Source: an uncultured Lachnospiraceae bacterium (GTDB lineage Bacteria; Bacillota; Clostridia; Lachnospirales; Lachnospiraceae). From it: 50,510 nt of DNA. The stretch is from assembly GCA_910586555.1 (NCBI GenBank), contig CAJUJY010000025.1, forward strand, positions 1-50,510. Direction: 5' to 3'. The position numbers were made by a program, and so were the translations under genes. Positions 1-8,726 of this stretch are shown in pieces. The notes beneath the pieces are model-generated. The model searched no databases and was not told the DNA's origin. It saw nothing but the letters and a program-made list of their open reading frames with translations. The first letter of the stretch is position 1, and every line of letters starts with the position of its first letter.

Positions 1-48
1 GAAATCCACAGGAAATATTTTTATAAACTGCCAAAACGTATATTACCT

Positions 49-188
49 GGCAAAGTCCAAATGTAATCCTAAAAAGCAACTGTACGGGGCAGCCGACGTT
101 TAAACTTGGTTCTTTCAAGTTTTACGCGCCGTTGCGTGAACCCGTCCAAGCGGAAGCGGGTTGCTTGTAGGATTACTTTGGACTTGCC
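49..188. repeat. Cloverleaf-like inverted-repeat element
   Basis: Two long near-complementary arms (about 49-80 and 160-188) can close a stem. Inside are three smaller hairpins: 102-122 (AAACTTG/CAAGTTT), 124-137 (ACGC/GCGT) and 139-162 (AACCCG/CGGGTT). There is no coding potential. The shape, an outer stem with three hairpins, resembles the repeats at 17.0 and 42.7 kb but the sequence differs. It may be a MITE or palindrome-associated mobile repeat, or a structured RNA. The rest of 1-387 holds the uvrC promoter and a duplicated upstream segment. Confidence 0.6.
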
Positions 189-235
189 AGGACATAATAT
201 TCTGGCCTCTTATTTAAAATAAACCGTAGATAACT

Positions 236-292
236 ATAAATTATCTTTTGTTTATACATAATTAAAAGTTTATGAAACGGACGTGCTATAAA
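236..292. repeat. Duplicated intergenic segment, copy A (upstream of uvrC)
   Basis: The first 21 bases (236-256) are identical to 41648-41668, and similarity continues with scattered differences to about 292 (41704 in the other copy). In both places the segment lies about 90-106 bp upstream of a -10 box. It may be an upstream regulatory element or the end of a lost mobile repeat. Confidence 0.6.
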
Positions 293-318
293 ATCCATAT
301 TAAAGTTAATAATCATAC

Positions 319-347
319 TTGATATAAAAGTTTCTTTTTTGTATAAT
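319..347 (+). promoter_or_regulatory. Sigma-A-type promoter of uvrC
   Basis: TTGATA (319-324), a 17-bp spacer and TATAAT (342-347). Transcription would start near 354, giving a short leader before the uvrC start at 388. Confidence 0.65.
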
Positions 348-387
348 TGGTATGTTAGTGTTAAAATCCAGAGAATGGAGGCTTGCA

Positions 388-2244
388 ATGTTTAACTTGG
401 AAGAAGAGTTAAAGAAACTGCCTGCAAAGCCAGGTGTTTACCTTATGCATGATAATAAGGATGCTATCATATATGTAGGTAAGGCAGTAAGTTTAAAAAA
501 CAGGGTACGCCAGTATTTCCAGGCAGGCCGCAATGTAACTCCGAAGATAGAGAGAATGATATCCCAGATAGACCATTTTGAATATATAATAACGGATTCA
601 GAAGTTGAAGCACTTGTACTTGAAAGTAATCTTATAAAAGAACATAAGCCTAAGTATAATACAATGCTTAAGGATGATAAAAATTACCCATATATAAAAG
701 CTACAATAGGTGAAGATTACCCAAGGCTTTTAATTGCCAGGGAACAGAAGCGTGATAAAAGCCGGTATTTCGGGCCATTTGTTAATGCAGGTGCTGCAAA
801 GGATACATTAGAACTTGCACATAAGATATATAAGATAAGAACATGCAAAAGAGTGCTTCCAAGGGATACAGGCAAAGAAAGGCCATGCCTTAATTACCAT
901 ATAGGCCAGTGCAGTGCACCGTGCCAGGGTAATATATCAAAGGAAGAGTACCAGGAGAATTTTAATAAGGCATTAAAGCTTATAGAGGGTGATTATGCAG
1001 AAGTAACAGAATATCTTCAGGAAAAGATGCTTAGGGCATCTGAAAACCTTGTTTTTGAAGAGGCAGCAGGATTCAGGGATTTAATTTCCAGTGTCAAGAA
1101 AATGGCGGTAAAGCAGAAAGTTACGGATTTTAAAGGTGAAGACAGGGATATTATTGCCCTTGCAAGAACACTTGATGAGGCAGTAGTACAAATCTTTTTT
1201 GTGCGTGATGGTAAACTTATAGGACGTGACCATTTCCACCTTAATGGTACCCAGGGTGAAAGGGAAGAAGATATTTTACAGGATTTTATTAAACAATTTT
1301 ATGCAGGAACTCCTTTTATTCCGCGCGAAGTCATGGTAGAATATAATATAGCAGATGCTACACTTATTGAACAGTGGCTTAGCGGGAAAAAGGGAAGCAG
1401 GGTACATCTTGCTGTACCAAAGAAAGGAAACAAGGAACGGCTTGTAGGTCTTGCACATAAGAATGCTGCACTGGTTCTTACACAGGATATGGAAAAGATT
1501 AAAAGAGAGGAGCAGCGCACCCATGGCGCTATGGAAGAAATATGCTTATGGCTTGGGATAACTGGCGTATCCCGTGTTGAATCATATGATATATCCAATA
1601 TAAATGGTTTCCAGGCTGTTGGTTCTATGGTAGTATTTGAAGATGGCAAGCCTAAAAGAAGTGATTACCGCAAGTTTAAGATAAAAACAGTTAAAGGGCC
1701 AGATGATTATGCAAGTATGTATGAAGTGCTGTCAAGAAGGTTTAGCCACGGCATAGAGGAAGAAAAAAAACTGGAAGAAAAAGGCTTGTCAAAGGAAACA
1801 GGCAGTTTTACACGTTTTCCAGATCTTATAATGATGGATGGCGGCAAAGGGCAGGTGCATATTGCTATAAAAGTGCTTAAGGAACTTAACCTTGATATTC
1901 CTGTATGTGGCATGGTAAAAGATGATAAGCACAGGACAAGGGGACTTTTCTTCAATGAATGTGAAATGCCAGTTAAAACGGACAGTGAAGGCTTTTATCT
2001 TATGACAAGGATACAGGACGAAGTACACAGGTTTGCAATAGAATACCACCGTTCATTAAGAAGTAAAGAGCAGGTAAAATCAGTACTTGACGATATAAGC
2101 GGTATAGGAAAGGTAAGAAGGAAATCACTTATGAAATATTTCCAGTCAATAGAAGCAATAAGGAATGCAACAGTAGAAGAACTGGCACAGGTAGAAAACA
2201 TGAATGAAAGTACAGCAATAAATGTTTATAAATTCTTTCATTAA
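388..2244 (+). CDS. uvrC: Excinuclease ABC subunit C
   Basis: UvrC is the dual-incision nuclease of nucleotide excision repair; recruited by UvrB at the lesion, it cuts 3' then 5' of the damage. The 618-residue product has the family's normal length. The N-terminal GIY-YIG nuclease shows PGVYLM and IYVGKA (residues about 15-33). The family cysteine cluster CLNYHIGQC-APC follows near 170, then a UVR helix pair that contacts UvrB (about 200-235). The RNase H-like nuclease is marked by VESYDISNINGFQAVGSMV near 400, and paired helix-hairpin-helix motifs lie at the C-terminus (about 555-615). I chose ATG 388 because GGAGG sits 6 bp upstream; an in-frame ATG at 352 lies at the predicted transcription start and lacks a ribosome site. 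It stands alone ahead of hprK. Confidence 0.97.
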   Translation: MFNLEEELKKLPAKPGVYLMHDNKDAIIYVGKAVSLKNRVRQYFQAGRNVTPKIERMISQIDHFEYIITDSEVEALVLESNLIKEHKPKYNTMLKDDKNYPYIKATIGEDYPRLLIAREQKRDKSRYFGPFVNAGAAKDTLELAHKIYKIRTCKRVLPRDTGKERPCLNYHIGQCSAPCQGNISKEEYQENFNKALKLIEGDYAEVTEYLQEKMLRASENLVFEEAAGFRDLISSVKKMAVKQKVTDFKGEDRDIIALARTLDEAVVQIFFVRDGKLIGRDHFHLNGTQGEREEDILQDFIKQFYAGTPFIPREVMVEYNIADATLIEQWLSGKKGSRVHLAVPKKGNKERLVGLAHKNAALVLTQDMEKIKREEQRTHGAMEEICLWLGITGVSRVESYDISNINGFQAVGSMVVFEDGKPKRSDYRKFKIKTVKGPDDYASMYEVLSRRFSHGIEEEKKLEEKGLSKETGSFTRFPDLIMMDGGKGQVHIAIKVLKELNLDIPVCGMVKDDKHRTRGLFFNECEMPVKTDSEGFYLMTRIQDEVHRFAIEYHRSLRSKEQVKSVLDDISGIGKVRRKSLMKYFQSIEAIRNATVEELAQVENMNESTAINVYKFFH

Positions 2245-2337
2245 TATTTTTAAATGTAAAACTACTATTATACAATACAAAAATATTATATAATGGTTTG
2301 GGAACAATTATTATAATTGTATAAAAAGGAGGAGAAT

Positions 2338-3297
2338 ATGCAAAGTGTAACTTATAAAGTACCTTTAAGGGAACTTATTGAACAGCTTGATTTAGAGAAT
2401 TGTACACCAGATATTAATACAGATAATATATTTATAACACAAAATGAAGTAAACCGTCCTGCCTTGCAGCTTGCCGGTTATTTTGATTATTTTGATTCTA
2501 AAAGGATACAGATAATAGGCCATGTTGAACATACATATATGCAGCAGAGGGGCATGGAACACAGCCTTGCTATGATGGAGAGGATAATGGCAGGAAGCGC
2601 TGAATCACCAAAGCCGCCTTGTATAATTTACTGCCGTGAAATATGGGTTGATGAAGATATAATAGCCCTTGCAAACCGCTATAATGTGCCAATATTAAGA
2701 ACTAAAAAACCTACCTCCCCGTTTATGGCAGAGATAATACGGTGGGTTAATGCAGAACTTGCACCAAGGTGTTCAGTACATGGCGTGCTGGTTGATATAT
2801 ATGGTGAGGGAATACTTATAATGGGTGAAAGCGGTATTGGCAAGTCAGAAGTTGCACTTGAGTTAATACATAGGGGGCACCGTCTTGTGTCAGATGATGT
2901 TGTTGAGATAAGAAGGATAAGTGACAAGTCACTTATGGGAAGTTCGCCAGGAATTACAAAGCATTTTATAGAACTGCGCGGCATTGGAATTGTAGATGCC
3001 AAATCGCTTTTTGGTGTAGAAAGTGTAAAAGATGAACAGCAGATAGATCTTGTAATTAAACTGGAAGAATTTAATAAAAACCAGGATTATGACAGGCTAG
3101 GGCTTGAGGAACAATTTATAGAGTTTCTTGGAAATAAAGTAGTATGCCATTCAATACCTATAAGGCCTGGCAGGAATGTATCAATTATATGCGAGTCAGC
3201 AGCAGTAAACCACAGGCAGAAGAAAATGGGCTATAATGCTGCACTTGAACTTTATAACAGGGTTACAAATAACCTGGCAGAAAAAAGCAGGAACTGA
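2338..3297 (+). CDS. hprK: HPr(Ser) kinase/phosphorylase
   Basis: A bifunctional enzyme that phosphorylates HPr on Ser46 when glycolytic intermediates are abundant and removes the phosphate when they are not, setting carbon catabolite repression through CcpA. The 319-residue product has the family N-terminal domain, the catalytic-region histidine (SVHGVLVDI, H149 or close), a P-loop GESGIGKSE (about 163-171) and the HPrK signature IELRGIGIVDAKSLFGV (about 211-227). ATG 2338 is preceded by AAGGAGG; an in-frame TTG at 2317 lies upstream of that ribosome site and is unlikely. A 17-bp palindrome (2304-2320, ACAATTAT-T-ATAATTGT) just upstream could be an operator. The gene fits with the sugar-uptake genes further along but is not linked to them. 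Confidence 0.97.
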   Translation: MQSVTYKVPLRELIEQLDLENCTPDINTDNIFITQNEVNRPALQLAGYFDYFDSKRIQIIGHVEHTYMQQRGMEHSLAMMERIMAGSAESPKPPCIIYCREIWVDEDIIALANRYNVPILRTKKPTSPFMAEIIRWVNAELAPRCSVHGVLVDIYGEGILIMGESGIGKSEVALELIHRGHRLVSDDVVEIRRISDKSLMGSSPGITKHFIELRGIGIVDAKSLFGVESVKDEQQIDLVIKLEEFNKNQDYDRLGLEEQFIEFLGNKVVCHSIPIRPGRNVSIICESAAVNHRQKKMGYNAALELYNRVTNNLAEKSRN

Positions 3298-3302
3298 CAT
3301 TG

Positions 3303-3343
3303 TATGCTGCCTGTACCATATATATCTGGTGCAGGCCGGCATA
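3303..3343. other. Long imperfect hairpin between hprK and the HD-domain gene
   Basis: The arm at 3303-3318 pairs imperfectly with 3327-3343 around an AT loop. No T-run follows, so this is not a clear intrinsic terminator. It could be an RNA-processing or attenuating structure. Confidence 0.35.
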
Positions 3344-3369
3344 AAAATGATAAGAAATGGGGATAAACT

Positions 3370-4512
3370 ATGTTATTTATAAAATCTGACGATCTCAAAC
3401 CTGGTATGAGATTGGCCAAACCGATATATAATAAAAGCGGGGTTATGTTATATGAAAGAAATTCCAAGCTTTCCAGCCAGGGTATTGTAAGTATAAGGAA
3501 TTTCGGGCTTATAGGTGTGTATATACTTGAAGCTGCTGAACCAGTGCCTCCAATGAGTGAAGATGACATTGAATTTGAAAGGTTCCAGGCTATGTCTGTA
3601 TTTGCAATAAAGGATATAATGGACGCAATATGCAAGAGAAAAGAGCCAAAGGAAATGTACCAGTTTGCTAACAGCGTGCTGAAAAATTATGGTTCGCTGC
3701 ACAGGAAGATTAACTTTATACAAAGCATAAGAAGCAAGGAGGATTATGTATATAAACATACACTTAATACAGCTATCCTTTGTGCAATGATGACATATAA
3801 ACTCAAAATGGAATTTAAATACCAGCTTGATGTTGTAGTGGCTGCATTGCTCCATGATATAGGTACCCTTCTTATTCCCCTCCAGTTACGCCATAAGAAT
3901 AAGGCTGCACTTACAGAAGAAGAACTGGTACAGATTAATACGTACCATATTGCTGCATTAAAGATGTTTGCCCAGAATAAGGAACTGGATTTTGATATTG
4001 TAAGGATTGTTACAGATATAATAAAGCAGCTCCACCCTGAAGTAGTAAAAGATGGTGAAGTGCCAGAGGTTATGCCTCTTGGGGCAGAAGTCCTTAAAGT
4101 TGCATATGTATATGATATGATGACAGCAATGAATTTTGATGAGGAACCACATTCTGAAATAGTTGCAATAAGACATCTTATGAATGATGAAGTAGAATAT
4201 AATCCTGATGTAGTAGATGCACTTCTTTCAAGCATAAATATATTACAGCCAGGGGTGTGTGTAGAAATGACCAATGGGGACAGGGGGCTTGTTATAGCTG
4301 CTAATAGCAGCAATGTACTTGAACCATTTGTATTGTCATTCCGTGACAATAAAGTGCATAACCTTGGGGATTCAAAAGAAGCAAAAGAAATGCAGATAAA
4401 AGATATTATGAAGACAATGGATAACCGGCATGTAGTAGATAACGACTTGCTTTCACAATATTCAGGCAGTACAGTCTATATGGGCAAACATAATGAAACT
4501 AAAAATTTTTAA
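3370..4512 (+). CDS. HD-GYP-like domain protein with degenerate GYP motif
   Basis: The 380-residue product begins with the short domain typical of HD-GYP proteins (LKPGMRLAKPIYNKSG, about 9-24, running to about 55). It continues into an HD phosphohydrolase fold: H130, the HD pair H162-D163 in LLHDIGTLLIP, and H193. Canonical HD-GYP enzymes hydrolyse cyclic di-GMP and carry an H-HE-GYP motif after the HD core. Here that stretch reads LHPEVVKDGEVPEV (about 221-234), with no GYP. It has no membrane segment and no receiver domain. Either it is a divergent phosphodiesterase or a catalytically poor c-di-GMP sensor; the sequence does not decide. It sits between hprK and pth on the same strand with its own ribosome site. 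Confidence 0.75.
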   Translation: MLFIKSDDLKPGMRLAKPIYNKSGVMLYERNSKLSSQGIVSIRNFGLIGVYILEAAEPVPPMSEDDIEFERFQAMSVFAIKDIMDAICKRKEPKEMYQFANSVLKNYGSLHRKINFIQSIRSKEDYVYKHTLNTAILCAMMTYKLKMEFKYQLDVVVAALLHDIGTLLIPLQLRHKNKAALTEEELVQINTYHIAALKMFAQNKELDFDIVRIVTDIIKQLHPEVVKDGEVPEVMPLGAEVLKVAYVYDMMTAMNFDEEPHSEIVAIRHLMNDEVEYNPDVVDALLSSINILQPGVCVEMTNGDRGLVIAANSSNVLEPFVLSFRDNKVHNLGDSKEAKEMQIKDIMKTMDNRHVVDNDLLSQYSGSTVYMGKHNETKNF

Positions 4513-4528
4513 GATATATTTTTATTGC

Positions 4529-4544
4529 GCCGCATTAATGCGGC
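4529..4544. other. 16-bp perfect palindrome before pth
   Basis: GCCGCATTAATGCGGC is fully self-complementary and lies directly ahead of the CAGGGGG ribosome site of pth. A similar GCCGT...ACGGC hairpin followed by AGGGGG occurs at 37161-37176. The structure could occlude or expose the ribosome site, but no regulator is apparent. Confidence 0.45.
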
Positions 4545-4557
4545 AGGGGGTATTATA

Positions 4558-5118
4558 ATGTTTATTATAGCAGGACTTGGAAACCCAGAGGACAGATATA
4601 ATGGTACAAGGCATAATATAGGATTTTCTGCTATTACTGCAATATCTGATGCATATAATATACCACTTGGTACAAGAAAGCATAAAGCCTTATGTGGCAT
4701 GGGGTATATTGAGGGGCAGAAAGTATTGCTTGCCATGCCACAGACATATATGAATTTAAGCGGGGAAAGCATAAGGGAACTTACAGATTATTATAAAATA
4801 CAGGCTGGAAATGAACTTATAATAATATATGATGATATAAACCTGGCTCCTGGCAGGCTCCGGATACGTGCACAGGGAAGTGCCGGAGGACACAATGGGA
4901 TAAAAAGCATAATATCATGTTTAGGCAGCCAGTCTTTTTACCGTATACGTATAGGTGTTGGGGAGAAGCCTGGCAAGTGGGATCTTGCAGATTATGTGTT
5001 AAGCCGGTTTGACAGGGAAGAAGAACCTGTTATAAGGGAAGCGCTTAAAAATACTGTAGAAGCATGTAAAGTAATAATGCTTGAAGATATAGGGGCCGCA
5101 ATGAATAAATATAACTGA
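4558..5118 (+). CDS. pth: Peptidyl-tRNA hydrolase
   Basis: Pth releases tRNA from peptidyl-tRNAs that drop off the ribosome and is essential in most bacteria. The 186-residue product starts with FIIAGLGNPEDRYNGTRHNIGF, containing the catalytic histidine of the N-G-T-R-H-N-x-G motif. It continues with the family signatures MPQTYMNLSGES, IIYDDINLAPGRLRIR and GSAGGHNGIKSI. The start at ATG 4558 gives the normal N-terminus; an in-frame ATG at 4525 would add residues encoded by the palindrome and ribosome site. The stop codon overlaps an ATG at 5118, and mfd follows at once; a pth-mfd pair is a common arrangement in Firmicutes. Confidence 0.97.
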   Translation: MFIIAGLGNPEDRYNGTRHNIGFSAITAISDAYNIPLGTRKHKALCGMGYIEGQKVLLAMPQTYMNLSGESIRELTDYYKIQAGNELIIIYDDINLAPGRLRIRAQGSAGGHNGIKSIISCLGSQSFYRIRIGVGEKPGKWDLADYVLSRFDREEEPVIREALKNTVEACKVIMLEDIGAAMNKYN

Positions 5119-5129
5119 TGGAGGGAGAT

Positions 5130-8100
5130 ATGGAAACGTTACTTGCACCCCTGCGCGAAATTAATGCATACAGGGAAGCCTTGGAATGTATTGGCAAGAA
5201 CAGGCTGCCAGTGCAGCTCTCTGGCTGTATAGATACACAGAAATGCCATTTTATATATGGGTTGTCACAAAATATTGCATGGAAAGTGATAATAACACAG
5301 AATGAAATACGGGCAAGGGAAATTGCAGAAGATTATCACACATTTGACAGGAATGTGCTTTATTATCCGTCAAAAGATGTGATTTTTTATAGTGCAGATA
5401 TACATGGAAATGCAATAAGTGTTGAAAGGCTTAAAGTAATTAAAAGCCTTATAAAGTCAGAAAAAGGTACTATTGTTACTACTATTGATGCAGGAATGGA
5501 GATGGTGGCATCATTAAGTACATTTGCAAATGCTGTCCGTGTAATTAAAGAACAAGACATTATAAATATTGATGAACTTGCAGGACATCTTGTATCAACT
5601 GGCTATGAACGCCAGTACCAGGCAGAGAAACCAGGCCAGTTTTCAATAAGGGGAGGCATAATAGATATTTTCCCTGTAACAGAAGAATGTCCATTCCGTA
5701 TTGAACTATGGGATAATGAGGTTGATACAATACGTTCTTTTGATGCAGAAAGCCAGCGTTCAATAGAAAGGACAGGGGCTGTTGAAATATTTCCGGCGTC
5801 AGAAGTTATATTGTCTGGTGAGGAAATAAAAACAGGCATGGAAAATATTGAAAAAGATTATATAAATGTTCTTAGCAAATTCAGAAGTGAAAACAACCAT
5901 ACAGCAATTAACAGGCTTAAGGACAGAATTGGTGAAACCAGGGAAACACTGGAAATTTACCATGGACATATTGGAATGGAAAGTTTTATTAAATACTTTG
6001 GAGTACAGACAGAATCTTTTTTTAATTATTTTGATAAAGACCAGACAGTATTTTTTATAGATGAACCATCACGGTGTAATGAGAAGATGGAAACTGTTGA
6101 AACAGAGTTCCGGGACAGCATGGAAAACAGGCTTGAAAAGGGTGATATACTTCCAGGGCAGACTGGCATAATATATCCTGCAACAGAAGTAAAAGCACTG
6201 CTTTCAGGGAAAAGGTGTGTTTATATTACTACACTTGGGCTTTTGCCTAAAGGCATAAATGTAAAAGACCAGTTTAATGTAACAGTACAGGCCATAAATT
6301 CATATAACAAGCATTTTGAAATGCTGGTTGAAGATTTAAAAAAATGGCGCAGTGAAGGCTGCCGTGTGCTTCTTTTATCAGGTTCACGTATACGTGCACA
6401 ACGCCTTGCAAATGATATAAATGAATATAAAATACCTGCATTTTATAGGGAAATACCAGATATAGAACTGGTTAAGGGGCAGGTAATGGTATCTTATGGG
6501 CAGCTTCACAGGGGATTTGCATATACACAGCAGAAATTTGTGGTAATTACAGAAGGTGATATATTTGGCGCAAATAAAAAAAGGCGGCACAGGCATAAAA
6601 ACTATGATGGCAGGCCAGTACAAAGTTTTAATGAATTAAATATAGGTGATTATGTGGTGCATGAAAACCATGGTCTTGGAATTTATAAGGGTATAGAAAA
6701 ACTCCGTGTAGACAATATTACAAAAGATTTTGTTAAAATAGAATATGGTGACGGAGGAAACCTTTATGTACCAGTTTCAGGGCTTGATGTACTACAGAAA
6801 TATGCAGGGCATGAGGCAGCAAAAACGCCAAGGCTTAATAAGCTGGACTCCACTGAATGGAAAAAGACAAAATCCAGGGTCAAGGGTGCTGTTAAGGATA
6901 TTGCAAAGGAACTTGTGCTTTTGTATGCCAAAAGGCAGCAGAAACAGGGTTTTAAATTTAGCCCTGATACAGTATGGCAGAAAGAGTTTGAAGATTTATT
7001 CCCATTTGAAGAAACACAAGACCAGATAGATGCAATAGAAGCAACCAAAAAAGATATGGAGAGCGGCAAGGTAATGGACCGGCTTATATGTGGTGATGTA
7101 GGATATGGCAAAACAGAGATTGCAATAAGGGCAGCATTTAAAGCAGTAAATGACGGGAAACAGGTTGCATTCCTTGTGCCTACAACAATACTTGCACAGC
7201 AGCATTATAATACTTTAAAAGAACGTCTTGGAGGTTTTCCTATAAATGTTGTTATGCTTTCAAGGTTCTGTACACCTGCACAGCAGAAAAAATCCATATC
7301 AATGCTTAAAAAAGGCCAGGTAGATATTGTAGTTGGTACACACAGGCTTCTCTCTAAAGATGTAGGTTTTAAGGATCTTGGACTTTTAATAGTTGATGAA
7401 GAACAACGCTTTGGTGTGGCACATAAAGAAAAAATAAAGCAGATGAAAGGTGATGTAGATGTGCTTACATTAAGTGCAACACCTATTCCAAGAACCCTGC
7501 ATATGAGCCTTGCTGGTATAAGGGATATGAGTGTGCTTGAAGAACCTCCTGTTGACAGGCTTCCTATACAGACATTTGTAATGGAACACAATAGTGAAAT
7601 AATAAGGGAAGCCATTAACAGGGAAATGTCAAGGGGAGGGCAGGTATTTTATGTATATAACAGGGTACAGCATATTGATGAGGTGGCATTGGAAGTAGCA
7701 AAACTTGTGCCAGATGTTTCAGTTGCATATGCACATGGACAGATGGGTGAGAGGCAGCTTGAAAATATAATGCTTTCATTTATAAATGGTGAAATAGATG
7801 TACTTGTTTCAACTACTATTATAGAAACAGGCCTTGATATTTCCAATGTAAATACAATAATTATTGATAATGCAGACCAGATGGGGCTTTCACAACTATA
7901 CCAGCTCCGTGGCAGGGTTGGGCGTTCAAACCGTACAGCATATGCGTTCCTTATGTATAAAAGGGATAAAATGTTAAAAGAAATAGCAGAAAAAAGGCTT
8001 GCAGCAATTAAAGAATTTACAGATCTTGGTTCAGGAATAAAAGTTGCAATGCGTGACCTTGAAATAAGGGGTGCAGGCAACCTGCTTGGTGCAGCACAGT

Positions 8101-8726
8101 CAGGCCATATGGAAGCAGTAGGCTATGACCTTTACTGCAAAATGTTAAATGATGCAGTACGCATGCTTAAAGGTGAGAAAAAACCTGATGAGGAGTTTGA
8201 AACTTCTATTGATATTTCGGTTAATGCATTTATATCAAATACCTATATAAAAAGTGAATTCCAGAAGCTTGATATGTATAAGCGCATTGCCTGTATTGAA
8301 ACAATAGAGGAATATTCAGACATGCAGGACGAACTTACAGACAGGTTTGGAAGTATTCCTGTAGCTACAGAAAATCTTTTAAAGATAGCGCTTTTAAAAG
8401 CAGATGCACACAAAGCATATATAACACAGATAATACAAAAAGCAGACGGGATAAGGTTCTATCTTTATAATGGCGCAACACCGGATACAAAAAACATTAC
8501 AACTATGTTAAAAAAATACCAGGGAAAGTTAAAATATGTACAGGCAGCAGAACCATATTTTAATTATATTACAGGTAAAGAAGACAGCGTAAAGCCTGTT
8601 ACCCGCCATTATGCTTCATCAGCTAAAAGCGGCCTGAAGAAAAAGAAAATGTTTACAGTAGATGGCATTTTTAGTATTGTGGAAAGTGTTATAAAAAGTA
8701 TAGGAGGGCTATATGAAGGCAAATAA
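5130..8726 (+). CDS. mfd: Transcription-repair coupling factor
   Basis: Mfd is an ATP-driven DNA translocase that dislodges RNA polymerase stalled at lesions and recruits UvrA, linking transcription to the repair carried out with UvrC. The 1198-residue product has the UvrB-like N-terminal module (SIRGGIIDIFP near 175), the CarD-like RNA-polymerase interaction domain (GDYVVHENHGLGIYKGI near 505), a superfamily 2 helicase with GDVGYGKTE (about 654-662) and DEEQRFGV (about 755), the TRG translocation motif region (LEIRGAGNLLG near 973) and the C-terminal regulatory domain. ATG 5130 is used because GGAGGG lies just upstream; ATG 5118, overlapping the pth stop, is the alternative and adds four residues. 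The 3' end overlaps the next gene by 14 bases. Confidence 0.97.
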   Translation: METLLAPLREINAYREALECIGKNRLPVQLSGCIDTQKCHFIYGLSQNIAWKVIITQNEIRAREIAEDYHTFDRNVLYYPSKDVIFYSADIHGNAISVERLKVIKSLIKSEKGTIVTTIDAGMEMVASLSTFANAVRVIKEQDIINIDELAGHLVSTGYERQYQAEKPGQFSIRGGIIDIFPVTEECPFRIELWDNEVDTIRSFDAESQRSIERTGAVEIFPASEVILSGEEIKTGMENIEKDYINVLSKFRSENNHTAINRLKDRIGETRETLEIYHGHIGMESFIKYFGVQTESFFNYFDKDQTVFFIDEPSRCNEKMETVETEFRDSMENRLEKGDILPGQTGIIYPATEVKALLSGKRCVYITTLGLLPKGINVKDQFNVTVQAINSYNKHFEMLVEDLKKWRSEGCRVLLLSGSRIRAQRLANDINEYKIPAFYREIPDIELVKGQVMVSYGQLHRGFAYTQQKFVVITEGDIFGANKKRRHRHKNYDGRPVQSFNELNIGDYVVHENHGLGIYKGIEKLRVDNITKDFVKIEYGDGGNLYVPVSGLDVLQKYAGHEAAKTPRLNKLDSTEWKKTKSRVKGAVKDIAKELVLLYAKRQQKQGFKFSPDTVWQKEFEDLFPFEETQDQIDAIEATKKDMESGKVMDRLICGDVGYGKTEIAIRAAFKAVNDGKQVAFLVPTTILAQQHYNTLKERLGGFPINVVMLSRFCTPAQQKKSISMLKKGQVDIVVGTHRLLSKDVGFKDLGLLIVDEEQRFGVAHKEKIKQMKGDVDVLTLSATPIPRTLHMSLAGIRDMSVLEEPPVDRLPIQTFVMEHNSEIIREAINREMSRGGQVFYVYNRVQHIDEVALEVAKLVPDVSVAYAHGQMGERQLENIMLSFINGEIDVLVSTTIIETGLDISNVNTIIIDNADQMGLSQLYQLRGRVGRSNRTAYAFLMYKRDKMLKEIAEKRLAAIKEFTDLGSGIKVAMRDLEIRGAGNLLGAAQSGHMEAVGYDLYCKMLNDAVRMLKGEKKPDEEFETSIDISVNAFISNTYIKSEFQKLDMYKRIACIETIEEYSDMQDELTDRFGSIPVATENLLKIALLKADAHKAYITQIIQKADGIRFYLYNGATPDTKNITTMLKKYQGKLKYVQAAEPYFNYITGKEDSVKPVTRHYASSAKSGLKKKKMFTVDGIFSIVESVIKSIGGLYEGK

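Noticed and set aside
3744..4349. Minus-strand frame of 201 codons opposite the HD-domain gene
   Set aside because: Shadow of an intact conserved domain; Ser/Thr-rich with no family signature.
7205..8080. Minus-strand frames of 136 and 143 codons inside mfd
   Set aside because: Antisense shadows of conserved helicase motifs; no promoter or ribosome site.
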